Source: DTJG01 sp964532995
GTDB taxonomy: Bacteria > Ratteibacteria > UBA8468 > B48-G9 > DTJG01
Direction: 5' to 3'
DNA: 57,387 nt
Assembly: GCA_964532995.1 (NCBI GenBank)
Contig: CAZHJN010000006.1
Coordinates: 1-57,387, forward strand
The stretch's first letter is position 1. Each line of letters starts with the position of its first letter. The notes beneath the pieces were generated by a model, which saw nothing but the letters and a program-made list of their open reading frames with translations, did not search any database and was not told where the DNA came from. This document shows, piece by piece, positions 18,931 to 27,128 of the stretch. The translations under genes and the position numbers were made by a program.

Positions 18931-20457
18931 ATGGAGAGATTCGTAATCGGTGTTGATCTCGGAACAACCGGTGTTAAAAGTGTTCTTGTTAATGAGAAGG
19001 GAAAGGTTGTATTATCCAGCGTGGAGGAATATCCACTTATCACACCAAAACCAGGCTGGGCGCAGCAGGAACCTGATGCATGGTGGCAGTCGACTGTGAA
19101 ATCCCTGCAGTCTTTGCTGAAAGCAATAAATCCTGTTTCTATTTCCGGTATCGGACTTACAGGTCAGATGCACGGCTCTGTATTTCTTGATCAGGATGAA
19201 AGGGTTTTATATCCTGCAATTCTGTGGTGTGATCAACGCACTTCAAAAGAATGCGATCAGATTAATGAGACCATTGGCAAAGACAGAATTTTTGAAATTA
19301 CCTGTAATCCGGTTCTTACAGGTTTTCAGGCACCCAAGATACTGTGGTTGAGAAACAATCATCCTGAAATTTATAAAAAAATCAAAAAGGTTCTTCTGCC
19401 AAAGGATTATATAAGGTTGCGGCTTACAGGAGAATATGCCACTGATGTTTCTGATGCATCGGGTACCAGCCTTTTTGATGTAAGGAAAAGAGACTGGTCA
19501 GAAGAAATTCTTGATGGACTTAAAATTCCGCATCAATGGTTGCCGAAAAGTTTTGAGTCTGTTGAAATTGTTGCAAAAACATCAGAAGAGACACAAAGAC
19601 TGACAGGTATTCCAGCAGGTACCCCTGTTGTTGCAGGCGCAGGAGACCAGGCAGCAGGTGCCATAGGAACAGGCATTACAAAAGAAAAACTTGTTTCAAT
19701 ATCCCTTGGTACAAGTGGAGTTGTTTTTGCTTTTTCAGACAGTGTTTTTGTCGATCCTCAGGGAAGGCTTCATACATTCTGTCATGCTGTTCCAGGAAAA
19801 TGGCATCTGATGGGTGTGATGCTTTCTGCAGGTGGTTCTTTCAGGTGGTTCAGGGATACACTTGGTGCAGAGGAGAAAGAGCTTGCTGAAAAAACCGGCA
19901 GGGACCCTTATGAACTGCTTATTGCTCTTGCGGAAAAGGCAAAACCCGGTTGTGATGGATTGATATTTCTTCCTTATATTTCCGGAGAAAGATGTCCGTA
20001 TCCTGATCCTGCTGCAAAAGGTGTTTTCTTCGGGATTTCATTAAAAACAACAAAGGCAGAATTTGTAAGAGCTGTTCTTGAAGGAGTGAGTTTTGGATTG
20101 AGAGACAGTGTTGAAATAATGAAAGAGATTGGACTACCATTTGGCGGTCATTGCAGGGTTTCAGGTGGCGGTGCAAGAAGTATTTTCTGGGTGAAACTTC
20201 TTGCAGACATCATCGGTGAAAAAATGGCAAGGCTTGTTTCAGAGGAAGGACCAGCATATGGTGCAGCGCTTCTTGCTGGCTCAGGTACAGGAATTTTCCC
20301 TGATATTGAGAAAGCATGCGACTTGTTTATATCAATAAAAGATGAGTTCATCCCCGACCTATCAAGCCACGAATTTTATACGGAAATTTATGGTATTTAC
20401 AGAGGATTGTACAGTAGTCTCAAGAATTCGTTTGACTTAACAGCCAACTTGTTTTAG
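18931..20457 (+). CDS. xylB: Xylulokinase (FGGY family)
   Basis: A 508-residue FGGY carbohydrate kinase. The N-terminal phosphate-binding motif is GVDLGTTGVKSVLV, followed by GLTGQMHGSVFLD, the xylulokinase-specific MHG sequence, and LWCDQRT. The ATPase domain has GTSGVVFAF, YISGERCPYPDP and VSGGGARSIFWVKLLADI. It phosphorylates D-xylulose to xylulose 5-phosphate for the pentose phosphate pathway. Length is normal. No xylose isomerase of the XylA type is in the window. It is co-transcribed with the DUF6807 gene 3 bp upstream, and its 3' end holds the promoter of rpsI. Confidence 0.93.
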   Translation: MERFVIGVDLGTTGVKSVLVNEKGKVVLSSVEEYPLITPKPGWAQQEPDAWWQSTVKSLQSLLKAINPVSISGIGLTGQMHGSVFLDQDERVLYPAILWCDQRTSKECDQINETIGKDRIFEITCNPVLTGFQAPKILWLRNNHPEIYKKIKKVLLPKDYIRLRLTGEYATDVSDASGTSLFDVRKRDWSEEILDGLKIPHQWLPKSFESVEIVAKTSEETQRLTGIPAGTPVVAGAGDQAAGAIGTGITKEKLVSISLGTSGVVFAFSDSVFVDPQGRLHTFCHAVPGKWHLMGVMLSAGGSFRWFRDTLGAEEKELAEKTGRDPYELLIALAEKAKPGCDGLIFLPYISGERCPYPDPAAKGVFFGISLKTTKAEFVRAVLEGVSFGLRDSVEIMKEIGLPFGGHCRVSGGGARSIFWVKLLADIIGEKMARLVSEEGPAYGAALLAGSGTGIFPDIEKACDLFISIKDEFIPDLSSHEFYTEIYGIYRGLYSSLKNSFDLTANLF

Positions 20458-20460
20458 AAT
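20432..20460 (+). promoter_or_regulatory. Predicted rpsI promoter inside the 3' end of xylB
   Basis: TTGACT (20432-20437), 17 bp spacer, TAGAAT (20455-20460). The inferred start near 20467 gives a leader of about 25 nt with GGAGG at 20483, placed well for the ATG at 20492. It lets the ribosomal gene be expressed independently of the sugar kinase. Confidence 0.5.
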
Positions 20461-20491
20461 ATCTCTCAAAAAATATGTTTATGGAGGATAA

Positions 20492-20884
20492 ATGGAAGGA
20501 AATCTTTTAATTGCTGTTGGAAGAAGAAAAACAGCCCGAGCGATTGTTAAGATGTCTGAAGGAGAAGGTAAGATCATTATTAACGGTAAAACTCTTGAAA
20601 GCTATTTTCCACTGATAACCCAGCAGGCTGAGGTACTCAAACCCTTAAAAATTACAGAAACAGCCGGAAAGTTTGACATTGAAGTTAAAAGTCTGGGAGG
20701 TGGTATATCCGGACAGATTGATGCGATAAAGCTTGGTATAGCCCGTGCTCTTACAAAATATAATCCGGACTTCACTTCAAAGCTGAGGGAGTTTTCCCTC
20801 CTGACGAGAGACCCGCGCATGAAAGAGCGGAAGAAATACGGACAGAAGGGCGCAAGAAAGCGGTTCCAGTGGACAAAGCGTTGA
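20492..20884 (+). CDS. rpsI: 30S ribosomal protein S9
   Basis: A 130-residue protein with the S9 signature at both ends: AVGRRKTARAIVKM near the start, GGGISGQIDAIKLGIARAL in the middle, and the basic tail MKERKKYGQKGARKRFQWTKR at the C-terminus, which reaches the ribosomal P-site tRNA. Length is standard. In most bacteria rplM (L13) lies directly upstream; here its place is taken by xylB, and rpsI appears to have its own promoter. argC follows after 24 bp. Confidence 0.97.
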   Translation: MEGNLLIAVGRRKTARAIVKMSEGEGKIIINGKTLESYFPLITQQAEVLKPLKITETAGKFDIEVKSLGGGISGQIDAIKLGIARALTKYNPDFTSKLREFSLLTRDPRMKERKKYGQKGARKRFQWTKR

Positions 20885-20908
20885 TTTAATTCAGTTCCAT
20901 GTCAGCTT

Positions 20909-21958
20909 ATGAAAAATAAAAAACTGAGGGCAGCAATTTTTGGAATTTCAGGTTATGCGGGCAGAAAACTTTTTGAGATTTTGCTTTTACATCCATATGT
21001 AGAACCAGCTGTTGGTTTTGTTGCGCCTGATGAACCCGAGATGTCTGTGGCGCAGATGTACCCAAAAATTGCAAAAACAATTGAGTTGAATTGCTATAAC
21101 AAAATTGATTGGAATCTTGTCGAAAAAAATTGCGACATTGTTTTTCTGGCTCTTCCTCATGTGGTTTCAATGTCTTTTGTTCCAGAGATTATATCTCTTG
21201 GCAAAAAGGTTATTGATCTCAGCGCTGATTACAGGTTCTCTGATGCAGCTCTTTATGAAAAATGGTATCAAAGACATACCTCTCCTGAATTGTTGAAAAC
21301 GGCAGTTTATGGTCTGCCGGAACTTTATAGAAAAGAAATTCAAAATGCAGTGCTGATTGCAAATCCAGGATGTTATCCAACATCAGCAATACTTGGCCTT
21401 TTGCCGGTGGCGATAAAAAATATGGTCAGGGGCAGGGTAATTGTTAATTCTCTGAGCGGCTTTACCGGCGCGGGCAGAAAGCCTGATATCACCCTTTTAT
21501 TTGCTGAAGGCAATGAAAACAGTCGTGCCTATAAGATCGGCGAACACCGCCATCAGCCTGAGATTCAGCATATTCTTGAAAAAGCGGGATGTGAACTTGA
21601 GGTAACCTTTGTTCCGCATCTTATTCCTGTAAACTGCGGGATTTTAACAACGATGTATGCTGAACTTTCTCAGGATGTTGATGGAGAAAGTTTGCATAAA
21701 ATGTATTGCGATTTTTACAGAGACGAACCATTTGTCAGGATAACCAGATACGGTTGTTCTCCAGAAATAAAAAATGTTGTCGGCACGAACTTCTGCGACA
21801 TAGGAATAAAAAAGATTGATAAGAAACTTCTTGTTGTTGTCAGTGCCATTGACAATCTTATAAAAGGTGCTTCAGGGCAGGCTGTTCAAAATATGAATAT
21901 TATGATGGGTTTTGAGGAGAGAATCCCTTTTTATTCAAATGAAACTTGCATTTCTTGA
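20909..21958 (+). CDS. argC: N-acetyl-gamma-glutamyl-phosphate reductase
   Basis: A 349-residue enzyme of arginine biosynthesis that reduces N-acetylglutamyl phosphate to the semialdehyde with NADPH. It shows the NADP-binding start AAIFGISGYAGRKLFEILL, the catalytic cysteine in NPGCYPTSAI, a conserved GEHRHQPEI and the C-terminal DNLIKGASGQAVQNMNIMMG. Length is typical of the short bacterial form. It follows rpsI and overlaps the gmhB-like gene by 20 bp. No other arg biosynthetic gene is present in the window. Confidence 0.96.
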   Translation: MKNKKLRAAIFGISGYAGRKLFEILLLHPYVEPAVGFVAPDEPEMSVAQMYPKIAKTIELNCYNKIDWNLVEKNCDIVFLALPHVVSMSFVPEIISLGKKVIDLSADYRFSDAALYEKWYQRHTSPELLKTAVYGLPELYRKEIQNAVLIANPGCYPTSAILGLLPVAIKNMVRGRVIVNSLSGFTGAGRKPDITLLFAEGNENSRAYKIGEHRHQPEIQHILEKAGCELEVTFVPHLIPVNCGILTTMYAELSQDVDGESLHKMYCDFYRDEPFVRITRYGCSPEIKNVVGTNFCDIGIKKIDKKLLVVVSAIDNLIKGASGQAVQNMNIMMGFEERIPFYSNETCIS

Positions 21959-22496
21959 TCGAGATGGTGTAATTTCAATCTTCACACCGAATGACTACAT
22001 AAAAAAATGGAATGAGTTTCAATTCCTTCCTGATGCTATTGAAGGATTGCAGATGCTGGTTAAAAATGGCTTCAGGATTGTTATTGTTTCAAATCAGGCA
22101 GGTGTAGGTAGAAATGTTTTTTCAGAGGATGACCTGAAAGATATAACAGAAAACATGCTGGCTGAACTGAAAAAACAGGGGATTGAAATTTTTAAGGTTT
22201 ACTATTGCATACACACTCCTGAAGATAACTGCAATTGCAGAAAACCAAAAACAGGCATGATGGAAAAGTTTATTTCAGAATATGGAGATTTTGAAAGGAG
22301 TAAAGCTTTTTTTGTCGGCGATAGTGATGTTGATGTTGAAATTGGGGTAAAGACAGGGCTGAAAACGATTCTTGTGCTTTCCGGGAAAACAAAAAATACT
22401 GAGGAAATTGAAGGTTGGAAATACCAGCCTGATTTTATTGCAGCAAATCTAAAAGAAGCGGCACAGATTATTGTAAAAGAATCACAAAAGGAGTGA
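21939..22496 (+). CDS. gmhB: HAD-family D,D-heptose 1,7-bisphosphate phosphatase-like
   Basis: I choose the ATG at 21939 (185 residues), which begins MKLAFLDRDGVI; the upstream TTG at 21912 adds nothing conserved. The HAD motifs are LDRDGV (nucleophile), IVSNQAGVGR (motif II) and FFVGDSDVDVEIG (motif IV). The insert YCIHTPEDNCNCRKPKTGM supplies the His and three Cys of the GmhB zinc site. GmhB removes a phosphate from heptose bisphosphate on the way to LPS inner-core heptose. Related histidinol-phosphate phosphatases share the fold and zinc site, so that role cannot be excluded. It overlaps argC by 20 bp. Confidence 0.82.
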   Translation: MKLAFLDRDGVISIFTPNDYIKKWNEFQFLPDAIEGLQMLVKNGFRIVIVSNQAGVGRNVFSEDDLKDITENMLAELKKQGIEIFKVYYCIHTPEDNCNCRKPKTGMMEKFISEYGDFERSKAFFVGDSDVDVEIGVKTGLKTILVLSGKTKNTEEIEGWKYQPDFIAANLKEAAQIIVKESQKE

Positions 22497-22498
22497 CC

Positions 22499-23218
22499 AT
22501 GGAAAAGAAAATCAGGGTTGTGGTATGGAATGAATTCAGGCATGAAAAACGAAATGAAAAAATAAAAAAAATCTATCCGGAGGGTATGCATTCGGTGATA
22601 GCAAAACACTTGAATTCTCAGAAAGATATTACTGCTTCGCTTGCCTGCCTTGATGAACCGGAACACGGTCTTACCGAAAAGGTTCTTGAACAGACAGATG
22701 TACTGATATGGTGGGGGCATGGTGCCCATCATGAGGTTAAAGATGAAATAGTCGCGAGAGTCCACAATAGAGTTCTCGAGGGTATGGGAATCATATGCCT
22801 TCATTCTGCTCATTTTTCAAAAATTTTCAAGACCCTTATGGGAACATCATGCGTTTTAAACTGGAGAGACGGCGGAAAGGAAAGAATCTGGGCAATTGAA
22901 CCATCCCATCCTATTGCAGAGGGGATCGGTCCTTATTTTGAACTTCCTGAAACAGAGATGTATGGTGAAAGATTTGACATTCCAACGCCTGAAAAGGTGA
23001 TTTTTATTTCATGGTATCCGGGTGGAGAGGTTTTCAGAAGTGGCTGTGTCTGGGAACGGGGCCATGGCAGGATATTCTATTTTTCTCCGGGTCATGAAAC
23101 ATTTCCCATTTACTATGACCAGAATATTCTGAGAATTATTACAAACGGTGTCAGATGGGCTGCTCCAAGGATAATAAAAAAGCAGGAATGCAAGAATGTT
23201 CCACCAATAGAAAAATAG
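22499..23218 (+). CDS. ThuA-like domain protein
   Basis: The ATG at 22499 is preceded by AAGGAG at proper distance, which makes it preferable to the GTG at 22493. The 239-residue protein matches the ThuA family (trehalose-utilisation type, amidotransferase-like fold): VVVWNEFRHE at the start, VLIWWGHGAHHEV, GIICLHSAHFSKIFKTLMG, and GHGRIFYFSPGHETFPIYY near the end. ThuA proteins accompany disaccharide and 3-keto-sugar catabolism; their reaction is not well defined. It ends 3 bp from the convergent speB gene. Confidence 0.88.
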   Translation: MEKKIRVVVWNEFRHEKRNEKIKKIYPEGMHSVIAKHLNSQKDITASLACLDEPEHGLTEKVLEQTDVLIWWGHGAHHEVKDEIVARVHNRVLEGMGIICLHSAHFSKIFKTLMGTSCVLNWRDGGKERIWAIEPSHPIAEGIGPYFELPETEMYGERFDIPTPEKVIFISWYPGGEVFRSGCVWERGHGRIFYFSPGHETFPIYYDQNILRIITNGVRWAAPRIIKKQECKNVPPIEK

Positions 23219-23221
23219 ATT

Positions 23222-24094
23222 TTATATGCTTTTTGCGGTCAGATACGCAATGATTTTGTAGACAAGTTTTGCCGCAAGAAAAGAGGAAGGACAGTAATGA
23301 TTTGACGGAGCAAGTTCCACAAGATCAGCGCCCACAACATTGTGTGTCTGAATAAAGTTTTTCAAAAAACAGGTAACCTCATACCATGTAAGACCGCCCG
23401 GTTCAGGAGTTCCTGTATCAGGTACAACAGATGGATCAAAACAATCAATGTCAATGGTTATATAATAGTTTCCAGCAGGAATATTTTTTGCCATATCAAC
23501 AAGATCCTGATTCCTGTACTTATGTGCGAAATAGATGTGCACATTTTTAAGTTCTGGCATATCATCCCGTTCTTCTTTACTCAGGCTTCTTATTCCAAAA
23601 CTGTAAATTTTGCATCCTGTTTCGGATATTCTTCTTATAACGCTTGCATGGCTTGAACGGCTTCCCTCATATTCAATTCTCAGATCTGCATGGGCATCAA
23701 AATGTATCAGCCCAAGGTTGGGATATTTTTCCTGATATTTTTTGAAGACAGGAAAACTGATTGAATGTTCTCCACCAAGAGTAAAAAGGAACTTATCTTT
23801 TTCTATTATTTTTTTTGCAGCTTTTGCTATTTTTTGCATCATATCCGCAGCTGAGTCAATCTCCTGAACTATTTCAGGCAAAGTAAGTATACCTTTTTCC
23901 CATGGCTCTGAATCTGTTTCTTCATCATAAAGTTCCATAAATCTTGAAGAAAGTATTATTGATTCAGGTCCGAACCTTGTCCCTGGTTTGAAAGACACGG
24001 TTCCTTCATACGGCACAGGAAGTATCACAAATTTTGCTCTGTTGAATGGAATGGGTTTTATTCCGCCAAAGGTATATGGAAGGGCTTCAATCAT
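23222..24094 (-). CDS. speB: Agmatinase (arginase/ureohydrolase family)
   Basis: I place the start at 24094 (MIEALPYTFGG), because upstream codons run into the pdaD frame; this gives 290 residues and a 5-bp gap. The binuclear manganese site is complete: GGEHS, HFDAHADLR and TIDIDCFDPSVVPDTGTPEPGG. The last form, with TGTPEPGG, fits agmatinase better than arginase. The reaction hydrolyses agmatine to putrescine and urea. Its immediate upstream partner makes agmatine from arginine, so the pair is a complete two-step putrescine route. Confidence 0.92.
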   Translation of the reverse strand: MIEALPYTFGGIKPIPFNRAKFVILPVPYEGTVSFKPGTRFGPESIILSSRFMELYDEETDSEPWEKGILTLPEIVQEIDSAADMMQKIAKAAKKIIEKDKFLFTLGGEHSISFPVFKKYQEKYPNLGLIHFDAHADLRIEYEGSRSSHASVIRRISETGCKIYSFGIRSLSKEERDDMPELKNVHIYFAHKYRNQDLVDMAKNIPAGNYYITIDIDCFDPSVVPDTGTPEPGGLTWYEVTCFLKNFIQTHNVVGADLVELAPSNHYCPSSFLAAKLVYKIIAYLTAKSI

Positions 24095-24099
24095 TTTTG

Positions 24100-24672
24100 T
24101 CAGAGCACAAACACAGCAGCAGCGATTACTGTCGTCCACAATCCGTTCTTGTCACCTATCGCTGATTGTGTAATGTTGGTTGTTTTAATAATCTGGTTTG
24201 ACATGCGCCATATCTGCTTTTTTTCATCATAGGATGAGTTCGGATCAAACTCCAATCCAAGAATTGTCGCCAGCATTGTTGCAGCAAGATCTTCTGCATA
24301 GTCTCCGGCTTTTTCCTCTGTTTCTCCAAAACTTTCATGTTCTGACAGATATCCATACTGATTTGGATCCTTGGGTATGGCAAGTCCCACAGAGGAAGTT
24401 ATCAATCTGTGCGGCTCATTTGTCGCATTTTTGCTCATAACAACGTAAAGTATCTGCCCTGGTTTAAGATAGGACAGTCCTTCTGTTTTTGAGATAAGTT
24501 TGCAGTGTGGAGGGAATATGCTTGAGATTGACACAAGGTTAAACTGCGCAATTCCTGCATTTCTTAAGGCGCGCTCAAAACTTGTAAGTTTTTCTCTGTC
24601 CTTCCCGACCCCTTTGGTCATAAAAACTTTTTTTGCTACCAGATCCAATTTTTCCCCTTTTGCGATTTTCAA
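24100..24672 (-). CDS. pdaD: Pyruvoyl-dependent arginine decarboxylase
   Basis: A 190-residue proenzyme that cleaves itself between two serines to create a pyruvoyl cofactor. The motif FNLVSISSIFPPHCKL at about residues 43-58 contains the Ser-Ser cleavage site. Downstream LAATMLATILGLEF and SYDEKKQIW match the family. It decarboxylates arginine to agmatine without PLP. The enzyme type is best known from Methanocaldococcus and Chlamydia and occurs patchily in bacteria. Its neighbour speB uses the product. The C-terminus ends in a short hydrophobic stretch (TTVIAAAVFVL). Confidence 0.93.
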   Translation of the reverse strand: MKIAKGEKLDLVAKKVFMTKGVGKDREKLTSFERALRNAGIAQFNLVSISSIFPPHCKLISKTEGLSYLKPGQILYVVMSKNATNEPHRLITSSVGLAIPKDPNQYGYLSEHESFGETEEKAGDYAEDLAATMLATILGLEFDPNSSYDEKKQIWRMSNQIIKTTNITQSAIGDKNGLWTTVIAAAVFVL

Positions 24673-24686
24673 AATTACGACAAATA

Positions 24687-24715
24687 ATTAAAAACTGTTA
24701 TGTCAAGTTTGTCAA
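24687..24715 (-). promoter_or_regulatory. Candidate pdaD-speB promoter
   Basis: On the minus strand TTGACA (24715-24710) and TTTAAT (24692-24687) are 17 bp apart. A second TTGACA lies at 24706-24701, so the sequence holds a direct repeat TTGACA-AAC-TTGACA that could also be a regulator site. Confidence 0.35.
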
Positions 24716-24757
24716 ATTTTACAGAAAAGATTTTTTCATTTGTAGCCAGATTTTTGT

Positions 24758-24763
24758 TATAAT
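24758..24763 (+). promoter_or_regulatory. -10 element before the URO-D/queE genes
   Basis: TATAAT lies 24 bases before the ATG at 24788, with GGAG between them at the right place for translation. No good -35 is seen. Confidence 0.35.
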
Positions 24764-24787
24764 AAAAGAAAATCAAATGGAGAAAAT

Positions 24788-25846
24788 ATGAAAAAAGATT
24801 CAATGACTCCGATTGAAAGATGGAAAGCAGTTTTAGAAAAAAAGAAACCGGATAGAATTCCATTGTTCTGGAGAGCAACAAATGAGACATTGGAGATTGT
24901 GATGAAGTATCTCGGGATTTCTGAAATGGAAGAGCTTTTTAACAGACTGCATATTGACAGAATCGTAGGTGTTTCGCCTGATTATACTGGTCCACCTCTA
25001 CCGGAAAATACAGATTTTTTTGGCTGTGGCTTTGAGAATATTTCATATGGAAAAGGTGTTTATTCTGAATGTGTATACCACCCTCTTGCTGAATTTGAAA
25101 CGGTTCAGCAGATTAAAAAAAATTACAGGTTTCCTGAAATTGACTGGTTCGATTTTTCAGGTATAAAAAAGAAAATAGAGGGCAGGGAAAATCTTCCGGT
25201 TATAGGAGGGGGGATGGAACCTTTTCTCAGATACACACAATTGAGAGGTCTGGAAAGGGCGATGATGGATTTAATGGAAAAGCCAGACATTGTTGATTAT
25301 TGTATGGAGAAGATATTTCAACTTTATTACAGGATTACTGAGGGAATTTACCAGCAGATTCCTGGCAGGGTGTTACTGACAATGGTGGCAGAGGATTTCG
25401 GTTCACAGGAAACCCTTCTTTTTTCGCCGGAATGCATAAGAAAATTTTTCCTTCCACGAATGAAAAAAATGATGTCTCTCGCTCATCAGAATGGAGCATA
25501 TGTGATAACCCATAGCGATGGTGCGATAAGAGACATTATTCCTGATTTGATTGAATGCGGAATGGATGTTCTTGATCCCGTTCAGTGGCGTTGCAGGGGA
25601 ATGGACAGAATTGCGCTGAAAAGAGACTTTGGTGATAGGATTTGTTTCCACGGAGCGATGGATAATCAGTATACAATACCATTTGGAAGCATTGAGGAAG
25701 TGAGAAAAGAGGTTATTGAAAACATAAGAATCTTTGGTGAAAATGGTGGGTTTTTTCTTGGACCCTGCCATAATCTGCAATCTGTGACTCCGCCTGAAAA
25801 TATAGTGGTAATGTATGAAACAGCATATCAAGAGGGCTGGTACTGA
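24788..25846 (+). CDS. Uroporphyrinogen decarboxylase (URO-D) family protein
   Basis: A 352-residue TIM-barrel protein. It opens with MTPIERWKAVLEKKKPDRIPLFWR, typical of the URO-D superfamily, and later shows EDFGSQETLLFSPECIRKFFLPR and GAMDNQYTIPFGSIEEVRKEV. True HemE has a conserved N-terminal Arg motif (F.RA.....D..P.W.MRQAG) that is missing, so this is one of the corrinoid methyltransferase-like paralogues (MtaA/CmuA side) common in anaerobes and PVC bacteria. The substrate is unknown. queE starts 2 bp after its stop. A distant paralogue is at 48198-49271. Confidence 0.85.
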   Translation: MKKDSMTPIERWKAVLEKKKPDRIPLFWRATNETLEIVMKYLGISEMEELFNRLHIDRIVGVSPDYTGPPLPENTDFFGCGFENISYGKGVYSECVYHPLAEFETVQQIKKNYRFPEIDWFDFSGIKKKIEGRENLPVIGGGMEPFLRYTQLRGLERAMMDLMEKPDIVDYCMEKIFQLYYRITEGIYQQIPGRVLLTMVAEDFGSQETLLFSPECIRKFFLPRMKKMMSLAHQNGAYVITHSDGAIRDIIPDLIECGMDVLDPVQWRCRGMDRIALKRDFGDRICFHGAMDNQYTIPFGSIEEVRKEVIENIRIFGENGGFFLGPCHNLQSVTPPENIVVMYETAYQEGWY

Positions 25847-25848
25847 GA

Positions 25849-26457
25849 ATGCTTGAAATCTGCAAGATTTTCTCCTCAATTCAGGGAGAGGGATGGAGAC
25901 AGGGCATTCCAGCAGTTTTTATAAGATTTTATGGATGTAACCTGAGATGCCGATTTTGTGATACCCCTGAGGCGTTCAGAAAAATGATTCTTATGGAAGA
26001 AAAGGAAATTATTGAAAAGATTGATTTTCTTGCGAAAGAAAAGGCGAATATATTCAATGTTATCATAACGGGTGGAGAACCTTATATGCAGGATTTTTCA
26101 AAGCTATCTTCACTTTTGAAAAAGAAAGGATACTTTGTCGCAGTCGAAACGAACGGGACGATCTGGAGAAAGATTGATGTTGACTGGTTATGTGTAAGTC
26201 CCAAGAAACAGGCCCTGGAATTTATGAAGAATGGTTATGACATCAGGTTCAGGAAAAACGCACACGAATTTAAGTATGTTATAGAAGATAAAAAAGACAT
26301 TGATTTTATTGATACAAAAATCCGCAAGCCGGTGATTCTTCAGCCGGTTGATAACAATCTAAAAGTGGCGGAAATGATTGCAAAAGAAATAAAAAAAATT
26401 GGCATGCCGAACCTTTTTTTAAGATTACAGCTGCACAGAATTCTGGATATAAAATGA
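25849..26457 (+). CDS. queE: 7-carboxy-7-deazaguanine synthase (radical SAM)
   Basis: A 202-residue radical SAM enzyme of queuosine (preQ0) synthesis. It begins with the QueE signature IFSSIQGEGWRQGIPAVFIRF, followed by the iron-sulfur motif CNLRCRFCDTPEA (CxxxCxxC). TGGEPYMQ is the SAM-binding GGE motif, and FLRLQLHRILDIK the usual C-terminus. It converts carboxytetrahydropterin to 7-carboxy-7-deazaguanine. The stop overlaps the queC start by 4 bp. Confidence 0.95.
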   Translation: MLEICKIFSSIQGEGWRQGIPAVFIRFYGCNLRCRFCDTPEAFRKMILMEEKEIIEKIDFLAKEKANIFNVIITGGEPYMQDFSKLSSLLKKKGYFVAVETNGTIWRKIDVDWLCVSPKKQALEFMKNGYDIRFRKNAHEFKYVIEDKKDIDFIDTKIRKPVILQPVDNNLKVAEMIAKEIKKIGMPNLFLRLQLHRILDIK

Positions 26458-27110
26458 AATCAGTTGTTCTTATTTCTGGTGGTATAGACAGCTTTGTCGC
26501 TGCTGCGATTGAAAAGAAAGCAGGAAGTGAAATCTATGCTATGAGTGTTTTTTATGGACAGGTTCACAGAAAAGAACTTGAGTGTGCAAAAAGAATTGGT
26601 GAATTTCTGGCAGTCAGAAATCACAAATTTCTTGATGTTGACCTGTCATGGCTTCCTTCTTCCCTTGTAGATGCTGATTTCAAAATGCAACCTTCAACAT
26701 CTGATATACCGGCAACTTATGTGCCTGCACGGAACATAATTTTTCTTTCTCTGGCGCTTGCTTATGCTGAATCTCTTGATGCTGATAATATTGTAATCGG
26801 TGTTCACAGTGTTGACTATTCAGGTTATCCGGATTGCAGGCCAGAGTTTATTAAGGCATTTCAGACTGTTATAGACAGCGGTATCAAAAAGACCGCTGAA
26901 GGTGGGAAAATTATATTGAAGGCGCCTCTTCTAACATTAAAAAAATCAGAAATTATTAAAATTGGACATCAGCATGGCCTTGATTTTTCACTGACATGGT
27001 CGTGTTATAAGGGCGCTGAAAAAGCTTGCGGTGTTTGTGATTCATGCAGGATAAGACTTGCGGCGTTCTCAGAAGCTGGACTAAAGGATCCGATTGAATA
27101 CGAAAAATAA
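26454..27110 (+). CDS. queC: 7-cyano-7-deazaguanine synthase
   Basis: A 218-residue ATP pyrophosphatase-fold enzyme that converts 7-carboxy-7-deazaguanine to preQ0. The P-loop is LISGGIDSFVAA (more commonly SGGxDS), the body contains TYVPARNIIFLSLALAYAE and GVHSVDYSGYPDCRPEFI, and the zinc site is the four-cysteine cluster SCYKGAEKACGVCDSC. Length is normal. It follows queE with a 4-bp overlap. queD and queF are not in the window, so later or earlier steps must be encoded elsewhere. Confidence 0.95.
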   Translation: MKSVVLISGGIDSFVAAAIEKKAGSEIYAMSVFYGQVHRKELECAKRIGEFLAVRNHKFLDVDLSWLPSSLVDADFKMQPSTSDIPATYVPARNIIFLSLALAYAESLDADNIVIGVHSVDYSGYPDCRPEFIKAFQTVIDSGIKKTAEGGKIILKAPLLTLKKSEIIKIGHQHGLDFSLTWSCYKGAEKACGVCDSCRIRLAAFSEAGLKDPIEYEK

Positions 27111-27128
27111 AATTTCCAGAGAGGTAAA

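Noticed and set aside
24788..25846. HemE for haem synthesis
   Set aside because: The HemE N-terminal Arg signature is missing and no haem gene is near; it is a URO-D superfamily paralogue. The same holds for 48198-49271.
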